Below are positions 1-7,602 of a stretch of DNA of 64,000 bases, in pieces. The translations under genes were made by a program, and so were the position numbers. The stretch's first letter is position 1; each line of letters opens with the position of its first letter. Source of the DNA: Hyphomicrobiaceae bacterium (GTDB taxonomy: Bacteria > Pseudomonadota > Alphaproteobacteria > Rhizobiales > Aestuariivirgaceae); assembly GCA_900298995.1 (NCBI GenBank), contig OMIC01000040.1, forward strand, positions 1 through 64,000. The letters run 5' to 3'. A model generated the notes under the pieces. It was not told where the DNA came from, made no database searches, and saw nothing but the letters and a program-made list of their open reading frames with translations.

Positions 1-269
1 AGTGCAGTAGCGATACAATTTCTAATTATCTGCGGGATAGAGGTCTGGGTTTTCAACGCCTGTGCTAGGCGGGTTGCATCGTGCTTTCCTGCCCACTGCC
101 AACCAAGACCGGATCTCTCAAACCCCAAGAACGTCGCCAGCGCCGCATCCCAAATGGGGGACCAGTGCAGGTCATCTATGGGAAGGAACAGGATGCCATC
201 CTCAAGATTGTATGATGCTAGTGGGTTAGGCGAGGAACTCCTAGAACGCTTCGTGTTCTTGTCTTTCAT
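1..269 (-). CDS. Unrecognised accessory protein, cut by the left edge
   Basis: An open minus-strand frame starts with ATG at 269 and runs off the left edge without a stop (89 codons visible). Its ATG overlaps the integrase TGA as ATGA, and a strong AGGAGGT Shine-Dalgarno site lies inside the integrase 3' end, so the two genes are probably translationally coupled. The N-terminus is Lys/Ser/Arg rich (MKDKNTKRSRSSS). It is followed by an acidic-aromatic stretch (NLEDGILFLPIDDLHWSPIW) and a GWQWAGKHDATRLAQAL segment. No signal peptide or membrane helix is visible. I recognise no family. Its place directly behind int suggests element cargo or a small control gene. Confidence 0.7.
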   Translation of the reverse strand, partial: MKDKNTKRSRSSSPNPLASYNLEDGILFLPIDDLHWSPIWDAALATFLGFERSGLGWQWAGKHDATRLAQALKTQTSIPQIIRNCIATA

Positions 270-1528
270 TCTTGTGACCTCCTGCGCTCAGGGTACATTG
301 CAGCGACAATCCGATTACCAATGTCATCGGCTGCTCGTTTCAGAGGATTAGCATCCAGATGGGCATAGCGCGCTGTGGTGGCTTGGTTTTTCTGGCCCAG
401 AAGCTTGCCGACTATGGGAAGCCCCATAGATTGTCCCACACCTACGCTGGCAAAAGAATGCCGCCAGTCATGAATACGAATGCCCTGAAGGCCTGCTGCC
501 TTACGAATAGCGTCCCATGGGCGCTTAAGGTCAGAACGTGGCTGCCCCGCCTTGCCTCCGGGTATCACAAACTCTGAACCCTCAATACGTGGCAGTGCGT
601 TAAGAATGGCGATAGCCTGTTCACTGAGGTAAATTTGCTTCTTACCCGTCTTGCTGTCGCGCAAGAACATGATGCCACGTTCGGTGTCGACGCTATTCCA
701 CTGAAGATGGAGGATTTCTCGTAGCCGGGCGCCCGTTAGCAGCAGGAGGCGGATTGCTGCGGCAGCAAATGGGTCAATAGGCGGCCTTCGCGTACCCGGC
801 TTGGGCGCATGCTTGCTGTTCGGGCTGCCCACGTTAACGTCCATGAGCAGGCCAATAGTTTCCGCCTCGCTCAGCACATCACCAAGGCGGCTAAACTCTG
901 CGTCGGTCAGGTATCTTTCCCGCCCCTGCTCCCGGTTCTTTTCGAGTCCGCGCACGGGGTTCTCGGCAGCCGAAACCAGTTCCTGTTTAGCCGCCCAACT
1001 CCAGAGGGCTGACAGAACCGCCATAGCGCGGTTAGCCGTGACAGGCTTTTCCTTGGAAATATCAAGATGCAAAGCGATAACGTTCGGGCGCTTTAGGTCG
1101 ACCAGTTTCTTGCCGCCCAGCTTTGGAATGACATGCTGCTCCAGTAAGCGGCGGTACTCTGCCGCCGTCCGGGCCTTCTTTTTGGGGGCGACATGGCGTT
1201 CAAGATACAGTTTGGCGGCTTCCCTGAGGGTTATGAAGCCCCTCGCGGCCTTCTTGTCCGCGATGGGGTCCTGTCCAGTCTCAACCGCCCCCAGTAGCTT
1301 TTTGGCCTCACTTCGCGCCTCATCTGGGGTCAGGCGGCCGTGCTTGCCAAGGTTCGCCCGACGGGACGTACCATTCTGTCGGTACTGAACGACATATGAC
1401 TTCGCCCCGGACGGGAAGACCACAACCCCAAAGCCCGCAAGATCGTCATCCCAGAGGACTTCTCTGTCCTTTCCCGGCGGACAAGACAGGGTGTCCACGG
1501 ATCGCTTGCTGATACGGCCATTGGGCAT
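266..1528 (-). CDS. Tyrosine recombinase / integrase of a tRNA-Arg-targeting element
   Basis: Site-specific recombinase of 420 aa. The N-terminal arm-binding domain is of the DUF4102 type (VLWDDDLAGFGVVVFPSGAK, then QYRQNGTSRRANLGKHG), followed by a SAM-like core-binding domain (about 110-200) and a C-terminal catalytic domain. The catalytic set is R268 (TGARLREIL), K293 (SKTGKKQIYL), H353-D-W-R356 and nucleophile Y388 (TTARYAHLD). The position that is usually His in LLGH is Gln here (LLGQKN). I chose ATG 1528 (MPNGRISK) over the longer frame to 1588 because GGAGA sits 6-9 bases upstream and the extra 20 residues are encoded by the GGTAAGC repeats. The gene reads away from the adjacent tRNA-Arg fragment, as expected for the end of an integrated element. 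Confidence 0.93.
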   Translation of the reverse strand: MPNGRISKRSVDTLSCPPGKDREVLWDDDLAGFGVVVFPSGAKSYVVQYRQNGTSRRANLGKHGRLTPDEARSEAKKLLGAVETGQDPIADKKAARGFITLREAAKLYLERHVAPKKKARTAAEYRRLLEQHVIPKLGGKKLVDLKRPNVIALHLDISKEKPVTANRAMAVLSALWSWAAKQELVSAAENPVRGLEKNREQGRERYLTDAEFSRLGDVLSEAETIGLLMDVNVGSPNSKHAPKPGTRRPPIDPFAAAAIRLLLLTGARLREILHLQWNSVDTERGIMFLRDSKTGKKQIYLSEQAIAILNALPRIEGSEFVIPGGKAGQPRSDLKRPWDAIRKAAGLQGIRIHDWRHSFASVGVGQSMGLPIVGKLLGQKNQATTARYAHLDANPLKRAADDIGNRIVAAMYPERRRSQE

Positions 1529-1548
1529 TGGAGTTCTCCAGTGCATCC

Positions 1549-1586
1549 GGTAAGCGCCCGGTAAGCACGGTAAGCGATTGGTAAGC
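1549..1586 (+). repeat. Four phased direct repeats GGTAAGC, probable integrase arm sites
   Basis: GGTAAGC occurs at 1549-1555, 1560-1566, 1569-1575 and 1580-1586. The start-to-start distances are 11, 9 and 11 bp, so all copies face about the same side of the helix. They sit just upstream of the integrase start and about 115 bp from the tRNA att fragment. This is where arm-type sites for integrase, or sites for an excisionase or autorepressor, are expected. The repeats are read directly; the binding protein is inferred. Confidence 0.6.
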
Positions 1587-1700
1587 AAAAACTGGATACC
1601 ATGAGTAACTTCAGGAAATCAAGAGAACACTAGATATCATTTATTTCAGCATGTTAAGAACTTCCAGAAACAGAAGGAAATTCAGAGAAACCAAAGTCTC

Positions 1701-1750
1701 CCAGACTACGAATCTGGGGGTCATGGGTTCGAATCCTGTCGGGCGCGCCA
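1701..1750 (+). other. 3' fragment of tRNA-Arg(ACG): attachment site (att)
   Basis: The 50 bases match the 3' part of a tRNA: anticodon arm CCAGA-CTACGAA-TCTGG with anticodon ACG, variable loop, T arm with TTCGAAT loop, the 3' acceptor strand CGGGCGC, discriminator G and CCA. The sequence immediately left (about 1630-1700) cannot form a D arm or the matching 5' acceptor strand GCGCCCG. This is therefore a fragment, not a working tRNA. It is the duplicated att core left by integration into tRNA-Arg; the intact copy should lie at the other end of the element, outside the window. Confidence 0.85.
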
Positions 1751-2285
1751 TTTGCGAACAAAACCACTAACTTTTGCGGCGGCGGTCTGCTGGCCTGCGA
1801 TAACGGCTGCCAGGTTAGCCTTGTCACCGATGATCTGGATCTTGTGGTCGTCGACGCGGATTTCCGGGGCGACCACCTGAAGGTAGGCCTTCCGGGCCTG
1901 GGTGTCGGCGGTTTCGAGCTTCTCCTGCAGGAGTCTGGCAAAGGCCTCGATGTGCTCGGGAGTGCGGGCCTTCGAGGTCTGCCCTCCTCGGTGATGCGAT
2001 TGAGTGATGCCTTGCGATTGATGACACTCGGGTACGTGGCGACCTCGCAGTCGGTCAGTTCTTCGAGGATGGCGGTGACGCCGGAGCATTCGCCACACTT
2101 GTAACAAAACCCGCCAACTCAATGGGGATGACAAGCTTGAGCACACCAAACGCACAGGCGAAAAGGAGTTCGAGCGGACTCTCACCTGGAGGCATGACAT
2201 CGATCGTGGGAACACAAGCGTTTTCTTCGAGGGTGTTTCCACGGTCCTTCACGACCCTGCGGCGCTTCAGGTGGAAAGACGCCAT
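1721..2285 (-). pseudogene. Decayed C-terminal end of a large serine recombinase
   Basis: The part from about 1972 down to 1721 encodes a segment typical of the C-terminus of large serine recombinases (RTPEHIEAFARLLQEKLE, KAYLQVVAPEIRVDDHKIQI, then KANLAAVIAGQ). Its last residues, WRARQDSNP, are read through the antisense of the tRNA-Arg fragment, and the stop lies inside it. Upstream, a Cys-rich segment in another frame (GFCYKCGECSGVTAILEELTD, about 2000-2110) could be the remains of the zinc ribbon, so at least one frameshift is present. The resolvase and long recombinase domains are gone. The 1721-1972 part is well supported; extending the pseudogene to 2285 is less certain. Confidence 0.6.
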
Positions 2286-2461
2286 ACAAAGCTCTCAGGG
2301 TGAATTCCTGGCAAACGTCGGATCGACCAATCCGATTGCCGCTGTCACACAACTCAACCACCGTTTAGGCAGAACTACGAATTGTGCCGTGCCATTTCGA
2401 ACCCGAAAACATCTTGCAGTCGTGGTTGAAGCAACCAGGCGGTGACAGAAAAGGCCGAGCA

Positions 2462-3628
2462 ATGTCAGACGACACCCAACAAAGCCGCAGGGAATTTTTC
2501 GCTTCTCTCATGGGTGGATCCATAGCCGCTGCGGCGATAGCTGGATTTCCCGTCAGAGGATCGGAGGCTGCAACCTCATTGCCGGAAGGTGTCGCGTCGG
2601 ACGATCCGGTAACTCATTACTGGAACCGGCCCTTTTCCGAACTCGTCGACATTGGCCCCTACACGGCAACACCTGCCGAAATGGAACGCCATCGGGTCTA
2701 TGCCAATCTCGTTCTCGCGCTGCTGCACGGCTATTTCAACGGCAACAAGGGGGGTGAGATCGGGGAATATCCTTGGCAGCCGTCGCAGCGCATCTCTGGA
2801 AGCGGCACACATTCGGTTTATGCCGGGGGACGGTATCTGGGCCACAACATTTGCTGTATCGCGGTCGATGGAGACGGAGACATCATCGACTTCGACTTCA
2901 ACCACAACTCGATCTTCAACAGTTCCGTCGAACACGCGGAAGCAAGACTGATCAAGCGCATCTTCAGCCTTGCCGACATCCACCAGGACTGGGACAGCCA
3001 GGTGGGAACCGACGACCGTTGGAACCTCACCACATCCGGCAAGGCCCCGATCAAGGGCGAAATGGGCGACAACTACGGCCGTTCACTCTCGAACGTCACC
3101 ATCTACACGTCGCTTGAATCCTGTGCGCAGTGTTCTGGCATCATGACGCTGGCAAACGTCAAGCAGGTCGTTTTCCTGCAACCCGACCCCACACAATACA
3201 TGATTGGCAAGATCATGTACCGCCTGTCGCGGCCAGTGGGCAAAGAGGGCGGATCTGGCGCACCACGTCCGATCTCGGGTACCGAAGTGGGCATGACGGC
3301 GACACAGCGCCTCAGCGATGACTACAAGAGTTTCAAGGCGAAAGTGGGTACCGGCCCCGGCCAGACGCCCTTTTACAAACCGCCGGGATCAGAAGCCGAC
3401 CCCACGCAGTGGTCCGGCAGCAGTACGATCACCAGTTTCCTCTGCACCGATCTTGCGCTTGCCAATTTCAAGTCTGGCCGCGAAACGCTGGACACCATGT
3501 CTCTCGCCCATGCCGATTACCGCCCGGAGGGACAGGGGATGCAATCAAATGCCGAAGTACTGACCCAGGCCCGCAACTTCCTGAACTATGCACTGACAGA
3601 AGGTCGGCGCGGTACGCCGCATCGTTGA
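2462..3628 (+). CDS. Tat-exported protein with a cytidine-deaminase-fold zinc core
   Basis: 388 aa. The start ATG 2462 places a twin-arginine signal at the N-terminus (SRREFFASLMGG with RR at 9-10, then an Ala-rich stretch to about residue 37). The longer frame to 2384 would bury this signal. The central domain has both zinc motifs of the CDA/dCMP-deaminase superfamily: H158-A-E160 (SSVEHAEARLIKRIF) and C221-x-x-C224 (YTSLESCAQCSGIMTLANVK). The usual Pro before the first Cys is Ser here. A core strand precedes HAE (GHNICCIAVDGDGDIIDF). A C-terminal extension of about 130 residues is unassigned. Deaminases of this fold act on nucleosides, nucleotides, bases or nucleic acids, usually in the cytoplasm. 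The exported location is predicted from the signal and the substrate is unknown. The next gene starts 28 bp later. Confidence 0.8.
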   Translation: MSDDTQQSRREFFASLMGGSIAAAAIAGFPVRGSEAATSLPEGVASDDPVTHYWNRPFSELVDIGPYTATPAEMERHRVYANLVLALLHGYFNGNKGGEIGEYPWQPSQRISGSGTHSVYAGGRYLGHNICCIAVDGDGDIIDFDFNHNSIFNSSVEHAEARLIKRIFSLADIHQDWDSQVGTDDRWNLTTSGKAPIKGEMGDNYGRSLSNVTIYTSLESCAQCSGIMTLANVKQVVFLQPDPTQYMIGKIMYRLSRPVGKEGGSGAPRPISGTEVGMTATQRLSDDYKSFKAKVGTGPGQTPFYKPPGSEADPTQWSGSSTITSFLCTDLALANFKSGRETLDTMSLAHADYRPEGQGMQSNAEVLTQARNFLNYALTEGRRGTPHR

Positions 3629-3656
3629 ACGCGAAGCCAAGGACATGTTCACGCCG

Positions 3657-4529
3657 ATGAAGTTCATACCTCTCCTGCCCATTCTTGCCGCACTGCTGGT
3701 GATGCCCGCCGCAGCCGGGGACACAGTTCGATGGAACAGTGCACCCTATGCGGCGACCCCACCTCTTGCCACCGACACGCCAGAAGAACTCAGGGCGCGC
3801 ATGGAAGAGATCACGTCATTCCCAACAGAACTCGACCCCCGCCTGTGGGATGCAGGCAAGTTACGGCCTGACATTCGCAGCCGTACCCTGGAGATTGCCC
3901 AGGATGTCCTCAGGGGTATCGACATCCCGGAGCTGACGATCAAGGACATCGAGGTGCGTGGAAGCAATGTGTCCTATGAATATGACGAGGATTCAGACTT
4001 CAGCATCCGTATTTTTCTCGATACGTCGAGATATGACGGCGACACCGCGAAGCTGGGTGCGCTTCTCAAGCTCTACACGGACTATCTCGAAGCCATGTAT
4101 GAAGGGCGGATCCTGCTGAACGGTGTACCGTTGGAGCTGCAGTTCTACGCCGAGCGAAGTGCGCGCCTGGCGCCGGAGAAGAGCATCGGCCACTACTCGA
4201 TCATGTCGGATAGCTGGCTGGAACAGCCGGTCCAGCAGGACAGCCATTTCGACAAGATACAGATAATGACCGACGCCTCACGATTCATTGCGCGATACAA
4301 CAACCTCGTCACCGACTATTTCAACGACAAGAAGGCCTTCGACTGCAATCTCTTTGCGGCCTTTACCAAGGAGCTCAGAAGCTATCGTCATGCCGGGATC
4401 GAGAAGCATGGCACGCGCTCAACTGCAAACCTCACCTATCGCCTGCTCCGGCGTGTGAGCGTCAACGTCACGGAGAACGTACGGATGCTAAGGGTGGAAT
4501 GCCAGGCCATACACTGGTCACTGGACTAG
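3657..4529 (+). CDS. Exported protein resembling phage-type nucleotidyltransferases
   Basis: 290 aa with a Sec signal peptide (MKFIPLLPILAALLVMPAAAG). AAGGA is adjacent to an ATG at 3645 and 13 bases from the ATG at 3657, so the start is not settled. From memory, the mature part follows the layout of a phage and bacterial nucleotidyltransferase-like family: ELDPRLWDAGKLRPDIRSRT, then KDIEVRGSNVSYEYDEDSDFSI, then LLNGVPLELQFYAE, a SIMSDSWLEQP segment, and a C-terminal helical part with LRSYRHAGIEKHGTRSTANL. The polymerase-beta-like GS...DxD signature is present as GS...SDFS, so the second Asp is Ser and activity is doubtful. It forms a tandem pair with the Tat deaminase-like gene. The family call rests on remembered motifs, not a search. 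Confidence 0.55.
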   Translation: MKFIPLLPILAALLVMPAAAGDTVRWNSAPYAATPPLATDTPEELRARMEEITSFPTELDPRLWDAGKLRPDIRSRTLEIAQDVLRGIDIPELTIKDIEVRGSNVSYEYDEDSDFSIRIFLDTSRYDGDTAKLGALLKLYTDYLEAMYEGRILLNGVPLELQFYAERSARLAPEKSIGHYSIMSDSWLEQPVQQDSHFDKIQIMTDASRFIARYNNLVTDYFNDKKAFDCNLFAAFTKELRSYRHAGIEKHGTRSTANLTYRLLRRVSVNVTENVRMLRVECQAIHWSLD

Positions 4530-4691
4530 GAACAATCGGACGTCCCTCGCAATCGGCTCATACATCGCTTGCGTCTGGGATCTAGCAGTCTTGGACATTC
4601 GGTTCCGACCCATCTGCGCTTCCTTCGGGAGCCGCGATGAGCCAGAAGTCCTCCCTTCCTCAAGTCACTCCGTTTGTCTCAAGAGCGCTGA

Positions 4692-5078
4692 CACCGGACA
4701 GGTCAGGCTGGCAGCACGGCTGATTTACTCTGCGATTCGGCAGTTGGAGTCCGATATGGAATGCTGAAGCCCGTTTCCGAGCTGGGCTCGAGCGAACTCG
4801 AGAATGGAAAATTGAAAAAGAACACAGATGGGTCTCTGACCCTCTGGCTGGCCCCGTCCCTGCCCGCTGGTGTCCCTGCCACAAACTGGCTACCGACCCC
4901 CTCCACGGACTATTACGATAGCGTCTACGGCGCGGATTCGAAACTGATCACGCAGATTCAAGTCATCCTGAGAACCTACTACCCGACGCGGGGAGATGAA
5001 CCGCCGTCTATCCTGCCCTATGAGCAGGAGGGGATGCCACAGAGCTATATTCCGCCTGCAATTGTGAGGGTCGACTAG
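4692..5078 (+). pseudogene. C-terminal remnant of a DUF1254/DUF1214 protein
   Basis: From about 4761 the open frame encodes the end of a DUF1214 domain: NTDGSLTLWLAP, PAGVPATNWLPTP, then QIQVILRTYYP and a terminal IPPAIVRVD, matching the usual NWLP...LRLY...PPxVxRV ending. DUF1254/DUF1214 proteins normally exceed 400 residues. Here only about 105-130 codons remain, with a stop just upstream (about 4689) and no start with a good ribosome site. I call it a 5'-truncated pseudogene. Such genes often sit near sulfatase, beta-barrel and HAD genes like those 10 kb downstream, so it may be a displaced relic, but that link is inference. Confidence 0.6.
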
Positions 5079-5455
5079 ACAGCAGCGACTGAAATCTCGC
5101 GGGTAGCCGGCACCCGACACACGTCACGGAGACGCAGATACAGAAACATGAACTGGTTCCGGGCGGCTGAACATTCCCCAGCGTGTCATCCGTTTCGAAT
5201 GTTGGTCATCGGGCTAACCCGGTAACAGCGTGGCGGCGAAATCCGTCGAGCTAGCACAGCTGCGCACACGGACTGCAGGATGAAGACTTCGTGGTCTCGA
5301 GGGCTGCAATGTTCCGTTCCCCAGCCGACCATCCCCACACGTGGCTGCGTGATTGCCCGGTATCGCCACCTCCAGTATGAGATTGTGGGGGGTCTGCAGG
5401 AGTTAGGGTTGCAAAAGTGCCGAACAGGCAGGCGCACTGGCGCCGCGAGGACTGC
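5079..5455. other. Gene-free stretch in the accessory region
   Basis: I see no convincing coding frame, RNA gene or strong hairpin in these 377 bases. The short open frames lack ribosome sites and have compositions unlike the neighbouring genes. It is probably eroded DNA between the DUF1214 remnant and the GNAT gene. Confidence 0.4.
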
Positions 5456-5977
5456 TCAAGCCGTTTGAGTCAGGGTATAATGCACTTCGCCTTCGTTGCC
5501 ACCGGGTATGGCATCTGCCCAATCGACTTGCTCCGCTCGAACATACCTGAAACCGATCTTCTCAAGCACCCTGCGCGATGCCTGGTTCACCGCCATGGTG
5601 CATGCAACGATCTGCTCATATCCGGCGGACCGGAAACCCCAGTCGACCAAGGCGGAGCCGCCTTCCGAAGCCAGACCCTTGCCCCACTCGGCCCGGCGCA
5701 GTCGATATCCAAGTTCGGCAACCTTCCCATCCTCAGACCACAGGCAAAACCATCCGACGAATGATCCAGTAGCCCTCCGGCGCACCGTCCAGACATAAGG
5801 TTCTGTACCCCTTGGCATCAGGAACGTCGTTTCCACGGCGTCCTGTCCGTGGTCGACAGCGTAACCTCCGTTGAGAAACCGCATGACCTCCGGATCGCGT
5901 TCGAGCGCCATGAAGTCGGCGCGATCTGCCGGACAACATGGAATGATCATCAGACGGGCGGTCTGCAAATGCTTCAT
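5456..5977 (-). CDS. GNAT-family N-acetyltransferase (RimJ/RimL-like)
   Basis: 173 aa, within the usual length of this family. It starts with the typical LQTARLMIIP segment and has VWTVRRRATGSFVGWFCLW (beta strands of the core), AELGYRLRRAEWGKGLASEG (the acetyl-CoA-binding Q/RxxGxG/A motif, here RRAEWGKGLA) and VNQASRRVLEKIGFRYV (motif B). Relatives acetylate N-terminal amines of proteins, amino acids or small toxins. The substrate cannot be read from the sequence. It stands alone, with the next minus-strand gene ending-to-start gap of about 70 bp at 5978-6047. Confidence 0.88.
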   Translation of the reverse strand: MKHLQTARLMIIPCCPADRADFMALERDPEVMRFLNGGYAVDHGQDAVETTFLMPRGTEPYVWTVRRRATGSFVGWFCLWSEDGKVAELGYRLRRAEWGKGLASEGGSALVDWGFRSAGYEQIVACTMAVNQASRRVLEKIGFRYVRAEQVDWADAIPGGNEGEVHYTLTQTA

Positions 5978-6047
5978 GCAGGGTTTTCGCTCAGCTGATT
6001 TGATTTGACCGTCAATACATAGCGCAAATTCCAGGCTCGCAAGACCT

Positions 6048-6734
6048 CTATCCCCGGGGCTTTGACGCCTTGATCAGCAATCCCGCAACATCGGAAAGAT
6101 CCGTGATGATGTGGTCAGCATCTTCCACATGGCCACCGAGGTCCAAGTAGGCCGCAACCACGAGTCCAGCCGCGCGCGCCGACCGCAGGCCCGTCGCGCT
6201 GTCTTCTACCGCAAGAACCTGGCAGGCATCGATGCCGAGCCTCCGGCAGGCCATCGCGTAGGGCAGCGGATCCGGCTTTCCGGCAGACACATCGTCGAGA
6301 CTGATCGAAAACTCGATGAGCCCGGTCAGTCCGAGAGCTTCGAGATTGGCGTCCACGATCATGCGCGCGGAATTTGATACGCAGACCTGCCGAATGCCGC
6401 GCGCCGCAAGCGCGTTGACCGTTTCAACAGCATGCGGCATGGCCCGCAATTCGTGCCCATGCATGGCATAGTGCGTCTCGATATCCTTGAGCCACATGCG
6501 TTCATCGAGGCCGGCCGGCATGCGGCGCAACAGGGCCGACCAGACATCGGCCATGTGAACGCCACGAAACGCCTGATCCGGCAGATCGGAGAGATCAACC
6601 CCATGGGATCTGCTGACTTCCACCAGCGCGCGGTGATGCAGCGGTTCGCTGTCAACGAGCGTCCCGTCGATATCCCATGCAACCGCGGCAATCGCCTTCG
6701 CCTTTCCGGGGATACCCGACGTCATGTCCGGCAT
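6048..6734 (-). CDS. HAD-family sugar-phosphate-type phosphatase
   Basis: About 228 aa, beta-phosphoglucomutase/phosphatase-like HAD subfamily. Motif I is DIDGTLVDSEPLHH, with nucleophile Asp and acid/base Asp. Motif II lies at VCVSNSARM, the motif III Lys at GKPDPLPYAMA and the motif IV acidic residues at AVEDSATGL. The open frame extends to a GTG at 6785 that overlaps the upstream BtpA-family gene. ATG 6734, or 6725, gives a length closer to the family and is preferred, although no strong ribosome site is visible. It is the last gene of the DeoR-BtpA-HAD unit, so it probably dephosphorylates an intermediate of that pathway. Confidence 0.88.
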   Translation of the reverse strand: MPDMTSGIPGKAKAIAAVAWDIDGTLVDSEPLHHRALVEVSRSHGVDLSDLPDQAFRGVHMADVWSALLRRMPAGLDERMWLKDIETHYAMHGHELRAMPHAVETVNALAARGIRQVCVSNSARMIVDANLEALGLTGLIEFSISLDDVSAGKPDPLPYAMACRRLGIDACQVLAVEDSATGLRSARAAGLVVAAYLDLGGHVEDADHIITDLSDVAGLLIKASKPRG

Positions 6735-6762
6735 TCCGTGGTCGGGCTCACATTCAGACTCG

Positions 6763-7566
6763 TCATCTGCGGATCGCCTCGACACGCTCCATGAAGCGGC
6801 TCACGCGGGCACCATCGACAGGGTTCCAGGTGATGCCGTCGACTTTGAAATGCGTGCCGATGATGATGCCGCTGGCAAGTGCCAGCGTCGCCTCGACATT
6901 GTCGATGTTGACGCCCGTGTTGGCGAAGACCGGCACATCACCGACGGCCTTGCAGACTTTCCGCAATTGCGACTGTTCGGCCGGCTCGCCAGTCACGGGG
7001 CCAGAGACCAGAATGGCATCCGCGAGCGAGGAAAACACGGCACTCCTGGCACGCAGCTCAATCGGGCGTGCATCGAGTGAATGGGCAAACTCGGCATTGA
7101 TGTTGAAGAGCAGTTTCATGTCGCTCCGGCCGAGATTGCGCCGGAGCCGCATCGCCAAGCCGCAGTCGGGCACCCACATGCCCATGTCGGATGCAAAGAC
7201 GCCCGTGAAGATTTCACGCACGAAACTTGCTCCTGTTGCTGCGCCGATGGCGACGCTGGCGCTGGGATCCCAGAGAAAGTTGACGCCGAAGGGCACTTCC
7301 AGCATCGGCTTCACAGCCTGCACGACGGCCGTCATCGCGGCTATGGACTCGGGAGACGCCCTGAAGGCATAAGGCCGGTCGTTCTCATTGCCGAACATGA
7401 TCGCATCGACGCCGCCTGCCTGAAGCGCAGCCACGTCGCGGGAGACGGCATCGATCAGGGCAGACATGCCGCCTTTCGCATCATAGAGCGGCGTACCAGG
7501 CAAGGCCCCGATGTGAGCCATGGCAATCACGACTTTCTTCTTTGATCCAAAGAAATCAAACACCAT
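6763..7566 (-). CDS. BtpA/SgcQ-family protein
   Basis: 267 aa. The sequence matches the BtpA family (TIM-barrel-like): MAHIGALPGTP near the start, GGVDAIMFGNENDRPY, VNFLWDPSASVAIGAATGA, FVREIFTGVFASDMG, and C-terminal ADAILVSGPVTGEP and VFANTGVNIDNV. The founding member was linked to photosystem I biogenesis in cyanobacteria. In enterobacteria the relative SgcQ is in a sugar-transport gene cluster beside a DeoR-type regulator. The catalytic role is not established. AAGGA lies 8 bases before ATG 7566. The gene follows the DeoR gene by 36 bp and precedes the HAD gene, opposite a sugar-type ABC importer, which supports a carbohydrate role. Confidence 0.88.
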   Translation of the reverse strand: MVFDFFGSKKKVVIAMAHIGALPGTPLYDAKGGMSALIDAVSRDVAALQAGGVDAIMFGNENDRPYAFRASPESIAAMTAVVQAVKPMLEVPFGVNFLWDPSASVAIGAATGASFVREIFTGVFASDMGMWVPDCGLAMRLRRNLGRSDMKLLFNINAEFAHSLDARPIELRARSAVFSSLADAILVSGPVTGEPAEQSQLRKVCKAVGDVPVFANTGVNIDNVEATLALASGIIIGTHFKVDGITWNPVDGARVSRFMERVEAIRR

Positions 7567-7602
7567 CCACAGCGTCCTTTTCAGCAGTCGGTTGTGAAGC
7601 GT

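Noticed and set aside
1701-1750. Functional tRNA-Arg gene
   Set aside because: Only the anticodon arm, T arm and 3' acceptor strand are present. The sequence to the left gives no D arm or 5' acceptor strand.
2384-2461. Longer start of the deaminase-like protein
   Set aside because: It would put 26 residues before the Tat signal, which must be N-terminal.
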